From an uncultured bacterium (GTDB lineage: Bacteria > Desulfobacterota > BSN033 > UBA1163): a stretch of DNA of 37,425 nucleotides. Both the position numbers and the translations under genes were made by a program. The notes under the pieces were generated by a model. It was not told the origin of the DNA, searched no databases, and worked only from the letters and a program-made list of their open reading frames with translations. Location of the stretch: positions 1-37,425 of the forward strand of contig CALIBK010000045.1 in the NCBI GenBank assembly GCA_938045955.1, given 5' to 3'. Of this stretch, positions 16,510 through 25,295 are shown in pieces; the first letter of the stretch is position 1, and each line of letters starts with the position of its first letter.

Positions 16510-17811
16510 TTGGGTCGTTATAGAAAGCGTGTCGTGATTACAGGAATTGGGCCTGTGACTCCCGTTGGGATCGGGAAAGAAGCTTATTGGGAGAGTTTGA
16601 TGACAGGAAAGACTGCCTTTCGAAGGATTCAATTCTCAAACCATGACATGAGCCAGTATCGATGTCAAATTGCAGCTCCGATTGATGGATTTGACTTTGG
16701 TCAATATGTGGAGAGAACGAAACATTCCAGGCATTTTGGGAGAACCTCTCAGTTTGCGATCGTGGCTACAAAACTGGCCCTTGAAGATGCAGGAATTGAG
16801 ATTCAAAAAGAAGAAGATACTCACAAAAAAAAGGGGGAGTATAGGCTTAAAGGGATTGACCCCTTCGAGATAGGAGTAATCCTCGGGATTGGCGCGGAAT
16901 CGATGGATTTAATGGAATATTACCATGAGCGTTTTTTGTCAAAGGGACTTAAGGGTATCTCTCCCTTCGCCCTCCCGAATATTTATCTAAGTTCCATTAC
17001 TTCCCAGGTCGCCCAGTATTTTAATCTGAGAGGCACGGCCTATGCCGTTTCAACCGCCTGTGCCTCTGCCACCCATGCAATGATCAATAGTTTCCTCCAG
17101 ATTCAGGGAGGGATGGAAACCTTGATGATTACAGGGGGAGCAGATGCTTGTATTACCCCCTATACATTTGGAGGATTTGATGTCCTCAGGGCGATGTCCA
17201 CTCGTAATGAGGATCCAGAGAGGGCATGCAGACCTTTTGATCGAGAAAGAGATGGGTTTGTGATGGGGGAGGGGGCAGGGGTGCTTGTCTTTGAGGAATT
17301 GGAACATGCCCAGGAAAGAGGAGCCCATATTTACGGAGAGGTGGTAGGGTTTGGGATGACCGCAGACGCTTTTCATCCCACGGAACCCGATCCAAATGCT
17401 GAGGCTCTGGCAAAGGCAGTGAGAGATGCCTTGCAGATTGCTGAAATCCGACCTGAGGAAGTGGATTACATCAATCCTCATGGGACCTCTACCCCTCTCA
17501 ATGATAAAGTGGAGACAAGGATGCTGAAGGAGGTGTTTGGGGAAAAAGCCTATACGATTCCCATCAGTTCGACTAAATCGATCACAGGGCATTTGATGGG
17601 GGCCGCTGGTGGAGTCGAAGTGATGGCTGTCCTCCTGGCGATCGAAAGGAGATACATTCATCCCACCCTCCACTACGAATATCCCGACCCGGAATGCGAT
17701 TTAGATTATGTCCCTAATAAAGGAAGAGAAAAAGAAGTAAGAGTCGGCCTTTCCGTTTCTGCTGGATTTGGAGGAGTGAATAGCGCTGTTCTTATAAAAA
17801 AATTTGAATAG
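16510..17811 (+). CDS. Beta-ketoacyl-ACP synthase II-type condensing enzyme
   Basis: This 433-residue thiolase-fold condensing enzyme is of the FabF/KAS II type. It extends an acyl chain by decarboxylative condensation with malonyl-ACP. The Cys-His-His set is C184 (STACASA), H324 (NPHGTSTPLND) and H361 (TGHLMGAAGG), with the supporting K356. The start is TTG 16510 with AAGGAG seven bases upstream. It is somewhat longer than housekeeping FabF (about 412), with a charged insert near residues 98-115. It has no acyl carrier protein or FabG neighbour, which suggests a specialised lipid or polyketide role and not general fatty acid synthesis. It is the last gene of the eight-gene run. Confidence 0.88.
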   Translation: MGRYRKRVVITGIGPVTPVGIGKEAYWESLMTGKTAFRRIQFSNHDMSQYRCQIAAPIDGFDFGQYVERTKHSRHFGRTSQFAIVATKLALEDAGIEIQKEEDTHKKKGEYRLKGIDPFEIGVILGIGAESMDLMEYYHERFLSKGLKGISPFALPNIYLSSITSQVAQYFNLRGTAYAVSTACASATHAMINSFLQIQGGMETLMITGGADACITPYTFGGFDVLRAMSTRNEDPERACRPFDRERDGFVMGEGAGVLVFEELEHAQERGAHIYGEVVGFGMTADAFHPTEPDPNAEALAKAVRDALQIAEIRPEEVDYINPHGTSTPLNDKVETRMLKEVFGEKAYTIPISSTKSITGHLMGAAGGVEVMAVLLAIERRYIHPTLHYEYPDPECDLDYVPNKGREKEVRVGLSVSAGFGGVNSAVLIKKFE

Positions 17812-17859
17812 GCTTTTCACCCTATCCTTAAACCTTTTTGACTCCTTCATTTACGGCAA

Positions 17860-17887
17860 TTGACACAAAAGATAAAAGGGATATAAT
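17860..17887 (+). promoter_or_regulatory. Consensus sigma70 promoter of the sensor kinase gene
   Basis: TTGACA (17860-17865) and TATAAT (17882-17887) both match the consensus exactly, with a 16-base spacer. The start of transcription would fall near 17894, about 27 bases before the kinase ATG. Confidence 0.88.
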
Positions 17888-17920
17888 GGACTTAACTTTT
17901 TCCATTTTGTGGGAGGAGGG

Positions 17921-19750
17921 ATGAATCTTTTCCACACGGATAAGTTTTTAGTCGATTCTATCTATATCCGATTAAAAGAGAGAGGATTTGAGGTCCCCCA
18001 TGAGATTGTTGAAACTGTCTTCACCCTGACCAAAGAAGAGATCCTCTATCACTATATCGATAAGATCATCACTCAGGCAGAGATGATCCTCGAGATTAAT
18101 CCCTCTTTGAGCGATCAAGAGATTCTTCAGACCTTAGCGAAACATATCGTCGAATTTTTTGGAGCTGAAGCTGCAAGCATCCGCATCCTTGATCCAGGGA
18201 AGGAAGAGATGGTTTCTTTTGGTTCCTATCCCCCCCACGCAGAGAATCGGGAAGAAAGTATTCCATTTGAGGATACCATTGCAGGAGAGGTCGTTAGAAC
18301 CCAGCGAACCTATTTTGTCCCTAATATTCTGATGGAGGAGAAGTATAAAAATAAGGAGAGGGTGCAGAGACTTGGAATTCACTCCATGATGGCCGTTCCC
18401 CTCTATATCCCTCGGTTCTCCATGAAAGACGTCGATATCCAGGGTTCCCTTCAGATCTATTTTAAAGAAAAGGATAAGGTGTTTACTCCTCTCGAGGGCA
18501 AGGTTGCAGAGATGCTTTCAAGAAGGGTGAGCTATGTCATCGCGCGAAAGCGGATTCTGGATCTTCAAAAGTTGAATCTCTCCAAGGATAGGATTGTAGA
18601 GAAAATCTTCATGAAGTTGGGGAAAAGAGAAGGGATCAAGATGAAAGAGGTTTTTAATTTAGTGATCCCGGAACTTGCGGAGGTGATGCGAATTCAGAGA
18701 TGCGCTCTTTTCTCTGTGACCGAGGATCGGGAACATGTGGTCCTCGAAGCGGGGTATCCAGAACTCCAGCACGGGATTGGCAAAATATTTAGAGTCGATG
18801 AAGAGCCATATATTCATGCCATTGTTAATCAGACCGGTCCCTTTGGAGATTTTGAGAATGAAAAAATCCATCCTAATTATATTCTTATTGATCGCCCTCA
18901 AAAAAGCCACCTCCTTCCTGACCACCTTAAACGGTTTCTTGAACATCAACAGATTAATTCCGTTCTTTATATCCCTTTGAAGGTCAACGAGATGGTTCAA
19001 TATTTTATGGCCTTCGACGCTCAGGCCCATCATCAACGATTTACAGAGGAGGAGATCGAACTTTTTACATTTTTTGGAAAAGAATTGATGAAGGGACTAA
19101 GATTCGAAAAAATGGATGATATCCTTCATGATTTTAAGAATCCAGCCATCGCCGCTGCGGGGTTTGCCAAACGAATCCATAAGATCCTGATCGATGGGGA
19201 ATATCCTGCCAAAAAAGAGAAGGTCATGCAGGCCCTGGAGATTCTTTTAAAGGAGACCACTCGAATTCAGGAATTAGCCCTTACCCTTCATGGAGAAGGG
19301 AGAGAAGAGATCGTTGATCTCACGGAGAAGTTGAAGAGAAGATTTGCGATCAATGAGGAAACCTTAAGGGAGTTGAAACGCGAGAATATCCAGCTCATCG
19401 AGGGTCCTTTCGAGGAACCTCTCCATATTCGATGTTTTCCCCTTCATATTGAAAGGGTTCTTGACAATCTTCTCAACAATGCCTCCAATGCCATCCCCGA
19501 AGAAGGAGGGGTGCTCTCCATTCGATCTTATCAAAGAGAAGGATGGGCTGTAGCGGAGATTTCAAATACTGGAAAGATGGAGGAAGAAGATAAAACAAGA
19601 TATCTTCAAGGGGAGAGCCCGGGGAGAGGACTTCATATCACCCATAAACTGATCAAACGAATGAGAGGAAGGATAGAGGTAGAATCGGGGGAGGATCAAA
19701 CCACCTTTCGTCTTCTCTTCCCTCTCGTTGGGGAAGGGGGCTCTGAATAA
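17921..19750 (+). CDS. Soluble GAF-GAF sensor histidine kinase
   Basis: A 609-residue cytoplasmic kinase without membrane spans. Two GAF-type domains occupy about residues 65-210 and 235-395. The phospho-acceptor motif ILHDFKNPAIAAAGF carries H403. The ATPase domain has an N box (NLLNNASNAIPE, about 516-527) and a G2 box (GRGLHITHKLIKRMRG). The G1 box is reduced to ISNTGKM, without the usual DxGxG. ATG 17921 follows GGAGG by four bases; a GTG at 17909 is the longer alternative. Its own consensus promoter drives it. Its stop overlaps the start of the threonine-synthase-like gene. No response regulator lies in the window, so the partner is elsewhere or absent. The ligand is unknown. Confidence 0.88.
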   Translation: MNLFHTDKFLVDSIYIRLKERGFEVPHEIVETVFTLTKEEILYHYIDKIITQAEMILEINPSLSDQEILQTLAKHIVEFFGAEAASIRILDPGKEEMVSFGSYPPHAENREESIPFEDTIAGEVVRTQRTYFVPNILMEEKYKNKERVQRLGIHSMMAVPLYIPRFSMKDVDIQGSLQIYFKEKDKVFTPLEGKVAEMLSRRVSYVIARKRILDLQKLNLSKDRIVEKIFMKLGKREGIKMKEVFNLVIPELAEVMRIQRCALFSVTEDREHVVLEAGYPELQHGIGKIFRVDEEPYIHAIVNQTGPFGDFENEKIHPNYILIDRPQKSHLLPDHLKRFLEHQQINSVLYIPLKVNEMVQYFMAFDAQAHHQRFTEEEIELFTFFGKELMKGLRFEKMDDILHDFKNPAIAAAGFAKRIHKILIDGEYPAKKEKVMQALEILLKETTRIQELALTLHGEGREEIVDLTEKLKRRFAINEETLRELKRENIQLIEGPFEEPLHIRCFPLHIERVLDNLLNNASNAIPEEGGVLSIRSYQREGWAVAEISNTGKMEEEDKTRYLQGESPGRGLHITHKLIKRMRGRIEVESGEDQTTFRLLFPLVGEGGSE

Positions 19751-20886
19751 TGGAAAGATTCTTCTGCCCAAATTGTCATCAACGGTTCCCTGTTGAGCCC
19801 ACGAGATGGAGATGCGAATGTGGCTCCTACCTCGACCTTGAATTCAAACCCAGATTTCCTCTCCGGAGGATCACCCGGAGGGAGCCGACACTCTGGCGAT
19901 ATCTTGAGGCTATCCCGATCCGAAAAGGGGATTTTATTGTTTCTATGAAGGAAGGATTCACCCCATTGGTGGAGATGGAGTTTGGGGATCAACGAATTTT
20001 TTTGAAGATAGACTTTCTTTTCCCCACAGGTTCCTACAAGGATCGAGGGGCTACGGTTCTGTTGAGTAAGGTTAAGGAATTAGGGATCAGGAGAGTGGTG
20101 GAGGATTCCTCGGGGAATGCAGGATCTGCCATTTCGGCCTATAGCGCTCAGGCAGGAATTCAATGTGAGATCTATGTTCCCCATAATACCTCTTCCGAGA
20201 AATTAGCTCAGATTGAGGCCTACGGGGCCGTCTTGAAGAGGATCGAAGGCTCGCGAGAAGAGACGGCAAGGAAGGCCATTGAAGCGGCCGATCAGATCTA
20301 TTATGCGAGTCATTGCTGGAATCCTTTCTTTCTTCACGGGACGAAAACCTTTGCCTTTGAGGTTTGGGAACAATTGGGATGGAAGATTCCGGATACCTTA
20401 GTTTTACCTGTGGGCCATGGGACCCTTTTTTTAGGGGCTTTTATCGGATTTAAAGAACTGAGAGAAGCAGGAATGATCAAGAGGATACCCAGATTGGTGG
20501 GAATTCAATCGATGGCCTGTGCCCCTCTATATCAAGCATGGGAGAAGGGCTTGGAGGAGCCACCCCTGATTCAAAAGAAGGAGACCATTGCCGAGGGAAT
20601 TGCGATCGCTGAACCTGTTCGTGGGAGACAGATCTTGAAGGCTATTCGTGAGACAGGGGGAGAGATCCTAACGGTCAGTGAAGAGGAAATTCGAAGATCG
20701 TTGATGGAAATGGGCAAAAGGGGATACTTTATCGAACCAACCTCAGCCGCCACCATAGCGGGATTAAGAAAATATCTCAGAAAGAAAGGAAAAAAAGAGA
20801 AGGTGGTCTCGACCCTCACGGGAATGGGTCTAAAGGCTTCAGAAAAAATCCTTCACCTCATCCATCAAACGAAATCCCATGAATGA
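19750..20886 (+). CDS. Threonine-synthase-like PLP enzyme with N-terminal zinc ribbon
   Basis: A fold-type II PLP enzyme of 378 residues. The N-terminus carries a small zinc ribbon (C6, C9, C22, C24), as in many ThrC proteins of archaeal/bacterial type. The Schiff-base lysine is K97 in PTGSYKDRG. The phosphate-binding and ring-contact motifs SSGNAGSA and PVGHGTLF follow, with the late motif EPTSAATIAGL. Threonine synthase, which turns O-phosphohomoserine into threonine, is the most likely activity, but dehydratases and cysteate synthase share the fold. The start overlaps the kinase stop by one base (TAATG). A pairing of kinase and amino acid gene is unusual. No hom or thrB gene is in the window. 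Confidence 0.8.
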   Translation: MERFFCPNCHQRFPVEPTRWRCECGSYLDLEFKPRFPLRRITRREPTLWRYLEAIPIRKGDFIVSMKEGFTPLVEMEFGDQRIFLKIDFLFPTGSYKDRGATVLLSKVKELGIRRVVEDSSGNAGSAISAYSAQAGIQCEIYVPHNTSSEKLAQIEAYGAVLKRIEGSREETARKAIEAADQIYYASHCWNPFFLHGTKTFAFEVWEQLGWKIPDTLVLPVGHGTLFLGAFIGFKELREAGMIKRIPRLVGIQSMACAPLYQAWEKGLEEPPLIQKKETIAEGIAIAEPVRGRQILKAIRETGGEILTVSEEEIRRSLMEMGKRGYFIEPTSAATIAGLRKYLRKKGKKEKVVSTLTGMGLKASEKILHLIHQTKSHE

Positions 20887-21074
20887 TAAACCCTCACTAA
20901 AGCGTGGAGATCATTTTAGCTTGACAGGGATATTCCCAAACCCCTGAGAATGCGGATGGATTCAGGATAAAAATGGGTTTCTCATCAAAGCGGATTGAGC
21001 CTCGAGGGCTTCAGGAGCAATTTAAGGTTCCCAATCCATGGCTGATGGATTCACCCGGGAATGTCAAATTTTAC

Positions 21075-21105
21075 TTGACAAAATCGGTTTAATTTATAAT
21101 ATAAA
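21075..21105 (+). promoter_or_regulatory. Promoter of the TAXI-TRAP transporter operon
   Basis: TTGACA at 21075-21080 is followed by overlapping -10 candidates: TATAAT at 21095 (14-base spacer), TAATAT at 21097 (16) and TATAAA at 21100 (19). The exact -10 is unclear. The spacer from 20887 to 21074 holds no gene that I can support. Confidence 0.6.
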
Positions 21106-21134
21106 ACTAATCAAATTTTTTCAGGAGGTAGTTT

Positions 21135-22103
21135 ATGAAAAGACTATTTCTGTTGTTCATGGGAACATCACTCATTTTCATTTTAATAGGGACACCTCTT
21201 TGGGCCCAGAAGGCGGTTAGACTCTCCATTGCTACAGGGGGAACAGGAGGGGTCTACTACCCACTGGGTGGAGGGATGGCGAATATCCTTTCGAAATATA
21301 TCCCTTATCTGGAAGCTACCGCCGAAGTAACGACCGCCTCCGTGGACAATTGTCTTCTTGTGGGTGCTAAAAAGGCAGACTTAGCCCTCATCATGGCCGA
21401 TGTAGGATGGGACGCCTACCAGGGAAAAGGAAAGTTTAAGGAAAAGATTCCTTTGAGAACCATCGCTGTTCTCTATCCCAATAATATGCATATTGTTACA
21501 TTGGAAGGAAAAGGGATTGAAAAGGTGACAGATCTCAAAGGGAAAAGGGTTTCCACCGGAGCTCCAGGAAGTGGAACAGAGGTGAAGGCCTTGAGAGTTC
21601 TTGAGGCCTATGGATTGGATCCAGATAGAGATATGAAGCGTGATAAACTGGGGGCTTCGGAATCTGCAGGGGCTCTTAAGGATCGAAAGATTGACGCCTA
21701 TTTCTGGGATGGAGGGCTTCCCACGGCCTCTGTAACAGACCTTGCAGCAACCCCTGGAATTAAAATTAAACTGATCAGCCATGGAGATGCCATCCCAAAG
21801 ATGAGGGAGAAATATGGTCCCCTCTATGTAAAAGGAGTCATTCCAGCAAAGACCTATCCAGGTCAAGAGACCGATGTGGAGATAGCAGTCATATGGAATC
21901 TCTTGGTCTGTCATGAGGAGATGAAGGGAGATGTGGCCTTTGATGTGGTGAGAACCCTCTTTGAGCATAAACCCGAATTGGTGAATGTCCATCGAGAAGC
22001 CAGATGGCTCTCTCTCGAATATCAACCCACCGGTGCCTCCCCCATTCCATTTCATCCAGGAGCGATTCGATACTTTACAGAGAAAGGGATCAAAGTTAAA
22101 TAG
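21135..22103 (+). CDS. TAXI-family TRAP transporter substrate-binding protein
   Basis: A periplasmic receptor of 322 residues in the TAXI group of TRAP transporters. A signal peptide covers residues 1-24 (cleavage after LWA). The mature protein has the family opening LSIATGGTGGVYYPLGGGMANIL, then the conserved segments GAPGSGTEVKALRVLEAYGL and IDAYFWDGGLPTASV. AGGAGG stands six bases before the ATG. A fused TRAP permease gene follows, which completes the system. Known TAXI ligands include glutamate, 2-oxoglutarate and other small acids; this one is not predictable. Confidence 0.93.
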   Translation: MKRLFLLFMGTSLIFILIGTPLWAQKAVRLSIATGGTGGVYYPLGGGMANILSKYIPYLEATAEVTTASVDNCLLVGAKKADLALIMADVGWDAYQGKGKFKEKIPLRTIAVLYPNNMHIVTLEGKGIEKVTDLKGKRVSTGAPGSGTEVKALRVLEAYGLDPDRDMKRDKLGASESAGALKDRKIDAYFWDGGLPTASVTDLAATPGIKIKLISHGDAIPKMREKYGPLYVKGVIPAKTYPGQETDVEIAVIWNLLVCHEEMKGDVAFDVVRTLFEHKPELVNVHREARWLSLEYQPTGASPIPFHPGAIRYFTEKGIKVK

Positions 22104-22173
22104 AGGGGAGAAGAAGGAATGACCCCTCTTCCAGGACCAATCATTATGGCGATGGGGGAGGGGTTTTCTTTTT
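22102..22173 (+). terminator. Terminator/attenuator between TAXI receptor and permease
   Basis: ACCCCTCTTCC (22122-22132) pairs with GGGGGAGGGGT (22154-22164, two G-U pairs), followed by TTTTCTTTTT: an intrinsic terminator inside the operon. The same CCCCTCT arm can instead pair with AGAGGGG (22102-22108), which overlaps the receptor stop codon, so two exclusive folds exist. A 19-codon ORF (ATG 22119, TGA 22176-22178) with GGAG eight bases upstream spans the hairpin and could act as a leader peptide. The terminator is well supported; regulation by switching is inferred. Confidence 0.7.
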
Positions 22174-22198
22174 ATTGAATCGATCGAGGGAGCAGACC

Positions 22199-24139
22199 AT
22201 GAGTCAGGAAGAAAAGAGAGAGGTAAAAGAAGAATTCATCACCGAAGAGGCTATAAAGGAGGCAGAGAAGTATATTGAGGAGGAAGAAGGTCCAACCCGG
22301 AGGATCTCAGGAAAGTTAGAAATATTTATCACTGCTGTGGCCGTGGTCATGTCCATCATTCATCTCTACGCAGCCATCGGGATCATCATGACCCAGGTCC
22401 TGAGAGGTATCCATGTCATGTTCGTCCTTTTCCTTTCCTTTCTTGTTTTCCCTTCCTTTAAACGATTTAAGAATCGTGTCCTGTGGTATGATTGGATCCT
22501 TGCTGTTCTCGGAATCGCTGTGATCATTTATATGTTGATGGATTTTGATGCTTTTATCTATCGTTCGGTCGTTCCAAATTCATGGGATATTTTCTTTGGG
22601 ATAATTTTAATCCTTTTAGTCTTAGAGGCAACCCGAAGAACGACAGGCTGGATTATGCCTGCTGTGGTGATCGCTTTCGTGATCTATGCTTTTATCGGGC
22701 CCTATCTTCCGAAACCATGGACCCATCGGGGATATGATGTTGGCCGCCTGGTAGGCCATATGTATATGACCCTTGAAGGAATCTTCGGTGTGCCCATCGA
22801 TGTCTCCTCCACCTTTATTATCCTTTTTACCATTTATGGAGCCTTTCTTGAAGTCTCTGGAGCAGGAAAATTTTTCATCGATTTTTCATTTGCAGCCATG
22901 GGGGGAAAACCCACCGGGGCAGGTCGTACGGTCACTCTGGCCTCATTCCTTCTGGGAGGACCTTCCGGAAGTGGCGTTGCCACAACGGTGACCTTGGGAT
23001 CCGTAGCCTATCCTATGCTTGCCAAGGCAGGCTACAGCAAAGATGCGGCAGGAGGACTTCTCTCTGCAGGAGGAATCGGAGCTATTCTTTCCCCTCCCGT
23101 TCTTGGAGCAGCCGCATTTCTCATCGCCGAGTTTTTAAAAATCTCCTATCTTGATGTGATCATTATGGCCTGTATCCCCACATGCCTATATTATTGGTCT
23201 ATCTTTTTGATGGTTGAACTTGATGCGAAGAAGTTTGGGGTCAAGGAGATTGCCTTTGATCAAACCTATAGTCTCTGGGAGCTTACAAAGCTCTATGGGT
23301 TCCATTTTATTTCTCTAATAGCCATTGTGGTGATTATGATTGTAGGGTTCTCGCCCATTATGGCGGTGTTTTGGGCTACCGTCGTTTCATTCGTAGTGAG
23401 CTTTATCCGGAAAGATACCGCTCTGGTGCCACCCAAATTGATCAAGGCACTGAGGGGAGGGTCTATCGGAGTATTAAGCGTGGCTTCGACCTGTGCTGCT
23501 GCTGGAATCATTGTCGGGGTGGTCACTCTCACCGGTCTGGGTCTAAAATTCAGTTCCATCATCATTGCCTATGCAGGTGGGAGTATCTTACTCACAGCCA
23601 TCTATACCGCCATCATTGTTTGGGTGATTGGACTGGCTGTTCCAGTCACAGCCTCTTACATCATTGCGGTGGTTATTGCTGCCCCCGCCCTCATCCAGTT
23701 AGGGGTTCCTGACTATGCCGCTCATATGTTCGTATTTTACTATGCTATTCTTTCAGAAGTCTCTCCTCCAACAGCGCTCTCCTGTTTTGCGGCTGCGGCT
23801 TTGACCAAAGGAAATCCCTATCGAACCACGATGTATGCCTGGAAATATACCCTTCCTGCTTTTATCGTTCCTTTCATGTTTACCCTCGATCCTAAAGGGG
23901 TAGGGATTCTTCTTAAAGGTCCGGTGAAGGATGTGATCTGGACGACGATTACGGCCTTTTTTGGAATTGCAGCCCTCGCTGGAGGAGTGGAGAACTGGTT
24001 TTTGAAGAGGACGACCCTCTACGAAAGAATCATGCTCCTTCTCGCAGGACTGATGTTAGTCTATCCTATTCCTCTTTACGATATCCTCGGATTCGGTTTG
24101 ATGGGGGCAGTGATTCTCCTCCAGAAGTTGAGAGGATAA
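22199..24139 (+). CDS. TRAP transporter fused permease (4TM/12TM)
   Basis: From ATG 22199 the protein has 646 residues. It begins with a 40-residue acidic cytoplasmic segment, then four membrane spans of DctQ type, then a large DctM-type domain. The DctM part has LLGGPSGSGVATTVTLGSVAYPML, GGLLSAGGIGAILSPPVLGAAAF and SEVSPPTALSCFAAAALTKG. This fusion is the usual partner of TAXI receptors. It imports the ligand using a sodium or proton gradient. GAGGGAG lies six bases before ATG 22199, which makes it better than TTG 22175, a codon overlapping the leader ORF stop. It is separated from the receptor gene by the attenuator. Confidence 0.93.
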   Translation: MSQEEKREVKEEFITEEAIKEAEKYIEEEEGPTRRISGKLEIFITAVAVVMSIIHLYAAIGIIMTQVLRGIHVMFVLFLSFLVFPSFKRFKNRVLWYDWILAVLGIAVIIYMLMDFDAFIYRSVVPNSWDIFFGIILILLVLEATRRTTGWIMPAVVIAFVIYAFIGPYLPKPWTHRGYDVGRLVGHMYMTLEGIFGVPIDVSSTFIILFTIYGAFLEVSGAGKFFIDFSFAAMGGKPTGAGRTVTLASFLLGGPSGSGVATTVTLGSVAYPMLAKAGYSKDAAGGLLSAGGIGAILSPPVLGAAAFLIAEFLKISYLDVIIMACIPTCLYYWSIFLMVELDAKKFGVKEIAFDQTYSLWELTKLYGFHFISLIAIVVIMIVGFSPIMAVFWATVVSFVVSFIRKDTALVPPKLIKALRGGSIGVLSVASTCAAAGIIVGVVTLTGLGLKFSSIIIAYAGGSILLTAIYTAIIVWVIGLAVPVTASYIIAVVIAAPALIQLGVPDYAAHMFVFYYAILSEVSPPTALSCFAAAALTKGNPYRTTMYAWKYTLPAFIVPFMFTLDPKGVGILLKGPVKDVIWTTITAFFGIAALAGGVENWFLKRTTLYERIMLLLAGLMLVYPIPLYDILGFGLMGAVILLQKLRG

Positions 24140-24176
24140 GAGGGATTCCCACTTTCTTAAAATTTACTTTAATCCA

Positions 24177-25295
24177 ATGGAAAGATTCCCGGGTACCGTA
24201 TTTTCAGAAAAAAGGCAGAAACACCTTTTGAAGGTTACTCTCCTTTTCATTCTATTTCCTCTTCTCACCGGGTGTGGAAATCTTCTCTACCTGTCCCATC
24301 TGGGATGGCATCAATCCTTCATCACTTTTCAAAGCGTACCGGTTAAGGAGGTTCTTCAAAGGGAAGACCTTGGGGATGGGGAGAGAGAGAAGATTCTTTA
24401 TATTCAGGAGGTAAAGCGTTTTGGAGAAGAGCGATTGGGTTTAAAAAGGAGCAAAAGCTATACTAAATTTTATGAATTGAATAGGCCCACTCTCTATATT
24501 ATTACGGCCAGTGAGAAAGATCGCCTTCATCCCTATTATTGGCGTTTTCCAATGATTGGGGAGGTCACCTATAAAGGTTTCTTTACCATTAAAGGAGTAA
24601 TGAGAGAAAAACTCGCTCTGGAGCAGAAAGGGTTGGATACCTATGTCCAGGGAGTGGCTGCCTATAGTACATTGGGGTGGTTGAACGATCCCATTTTTTC
24701 AACCATGCTGAATTGGGATCTCCCCACCCTGACCAATATGATTCTTCACGAGATGGCCCACGGGACCCTTTACTTCAAAGGGGAGACCGATTTCAATGAG
24801 CAATTGGCAACCTTTATTGGAAATCAAGGAACGATTGAGTTTCTTAAAGAGAGGTTTGGAGCCCATTCTCAAGAATTAGGCCTGGCGAAGGATTATCAAC
24901 ATGACGACCTCCTCTTTTCAGATTGGATCGAAGAGGCTTATCAACTTTTATCCGGTTTTTACGCCCAGCCCCTCTCCAGGGAGGAGAAATTGGAAGGAAG
25001 AGAGGAGATCTTCCGCTCCCTTCAAAACAGCTTTCGAGAAATCAAAGATCGATTTCGCACGGATTGTTATCGAGACTTTGACCAGAAAAGACTCAACAAT
25101 GCCGTGATTCTTGCCCATCGACGATATCTCCATCGGATCGATCGGTTTGAAGTCCTTTATGAATTCCTTGGGAGAGAGATGAAAAAACTGATTCAATTTT
25201 TTGAAGAAGTAAAGCGTTCAGGAGAAAAACCCGACCTCTATTTGGAGAGGTGGTTGAAGGAGCGAAGGGCTACCTCTCTCTTTTCCCCTCAATAA
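24177..25295 (+). CDS. Putative lipoprotein of the Aminopep (PF10023/COG4324) family
   Basis: This 372-residue protein belongs to a family annotated as predicted aminopeptidase. A lipobox (LLTGC, C33) follows a hydrophobic stretch, so it is probably a membrane-anchored lipoprotein. A zinc-protease motif HEMAH lies at 191-195, with a second acidic motif NEQLATF (E208) 13 residues on, consistent with a gluzincin site. ATG 24177 has no ribosome site. TTG 24228 would give a compact signal peptide (KVTLLFILFPLLTGC) and may be the real start. Its 3' end overlaps the convergent inositol phosphate synthase gene by 26 bases. Activity has not been shown for most of the family. Confidence 0.82.
   Translation: MERFPGTVFSEKRQKHLLKVTLLFILFPLLTGCGNLLYLSHLGWHQSFITFQSVPVKEVLQREDLGDGEREKILYIQEVKRFGEERLGLKRSKSYTKFYELNRPTLYIITASEKDRLHPYYWRFPMIGEVTYKGFFTIKGVMREKLALEQKGLDTYVQGVAAYSTLGWLNDPIFSTMLNWDLPTLTNMILHEMAHGTLYFKGETDFNEQLATFIGNQGTIEFLKERFGAHSQELGLAKDYQHDDLLFSDWIEEAYQLLSGFYAQPLSREEKLEGREEIFRSLQNSFREIKDRFRTDCYRDFDQKRLNNAVILAHRRYLHRIDRFEVLYEFLGREMKKLIQFFEEVKRSGEKPDLYLERWLKERRATSLFSPQ

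Noticed and set aside
17050-17673. 207-codon antisense frame under the ketoacyl synthase gene
   Set aside because: Shadow of a well-conserved gene; its composition (Cys/His/Pro-rich) is typical of antisense artefacts.
20921-20949. TTGACA at 20921 as a promoter in the threonine-synthase/TAXI gap
   Set aside because: No acceptable -10 at 15-19 bases; the site at 21075 is far better.
21381-22055. 224-codon antisense frame under the TAXI receptor gene
   Set aside because: The plus strand clearly encodes the receptor with all family motifs; the antisense product has no recognisable motif and no ribosome-site support.
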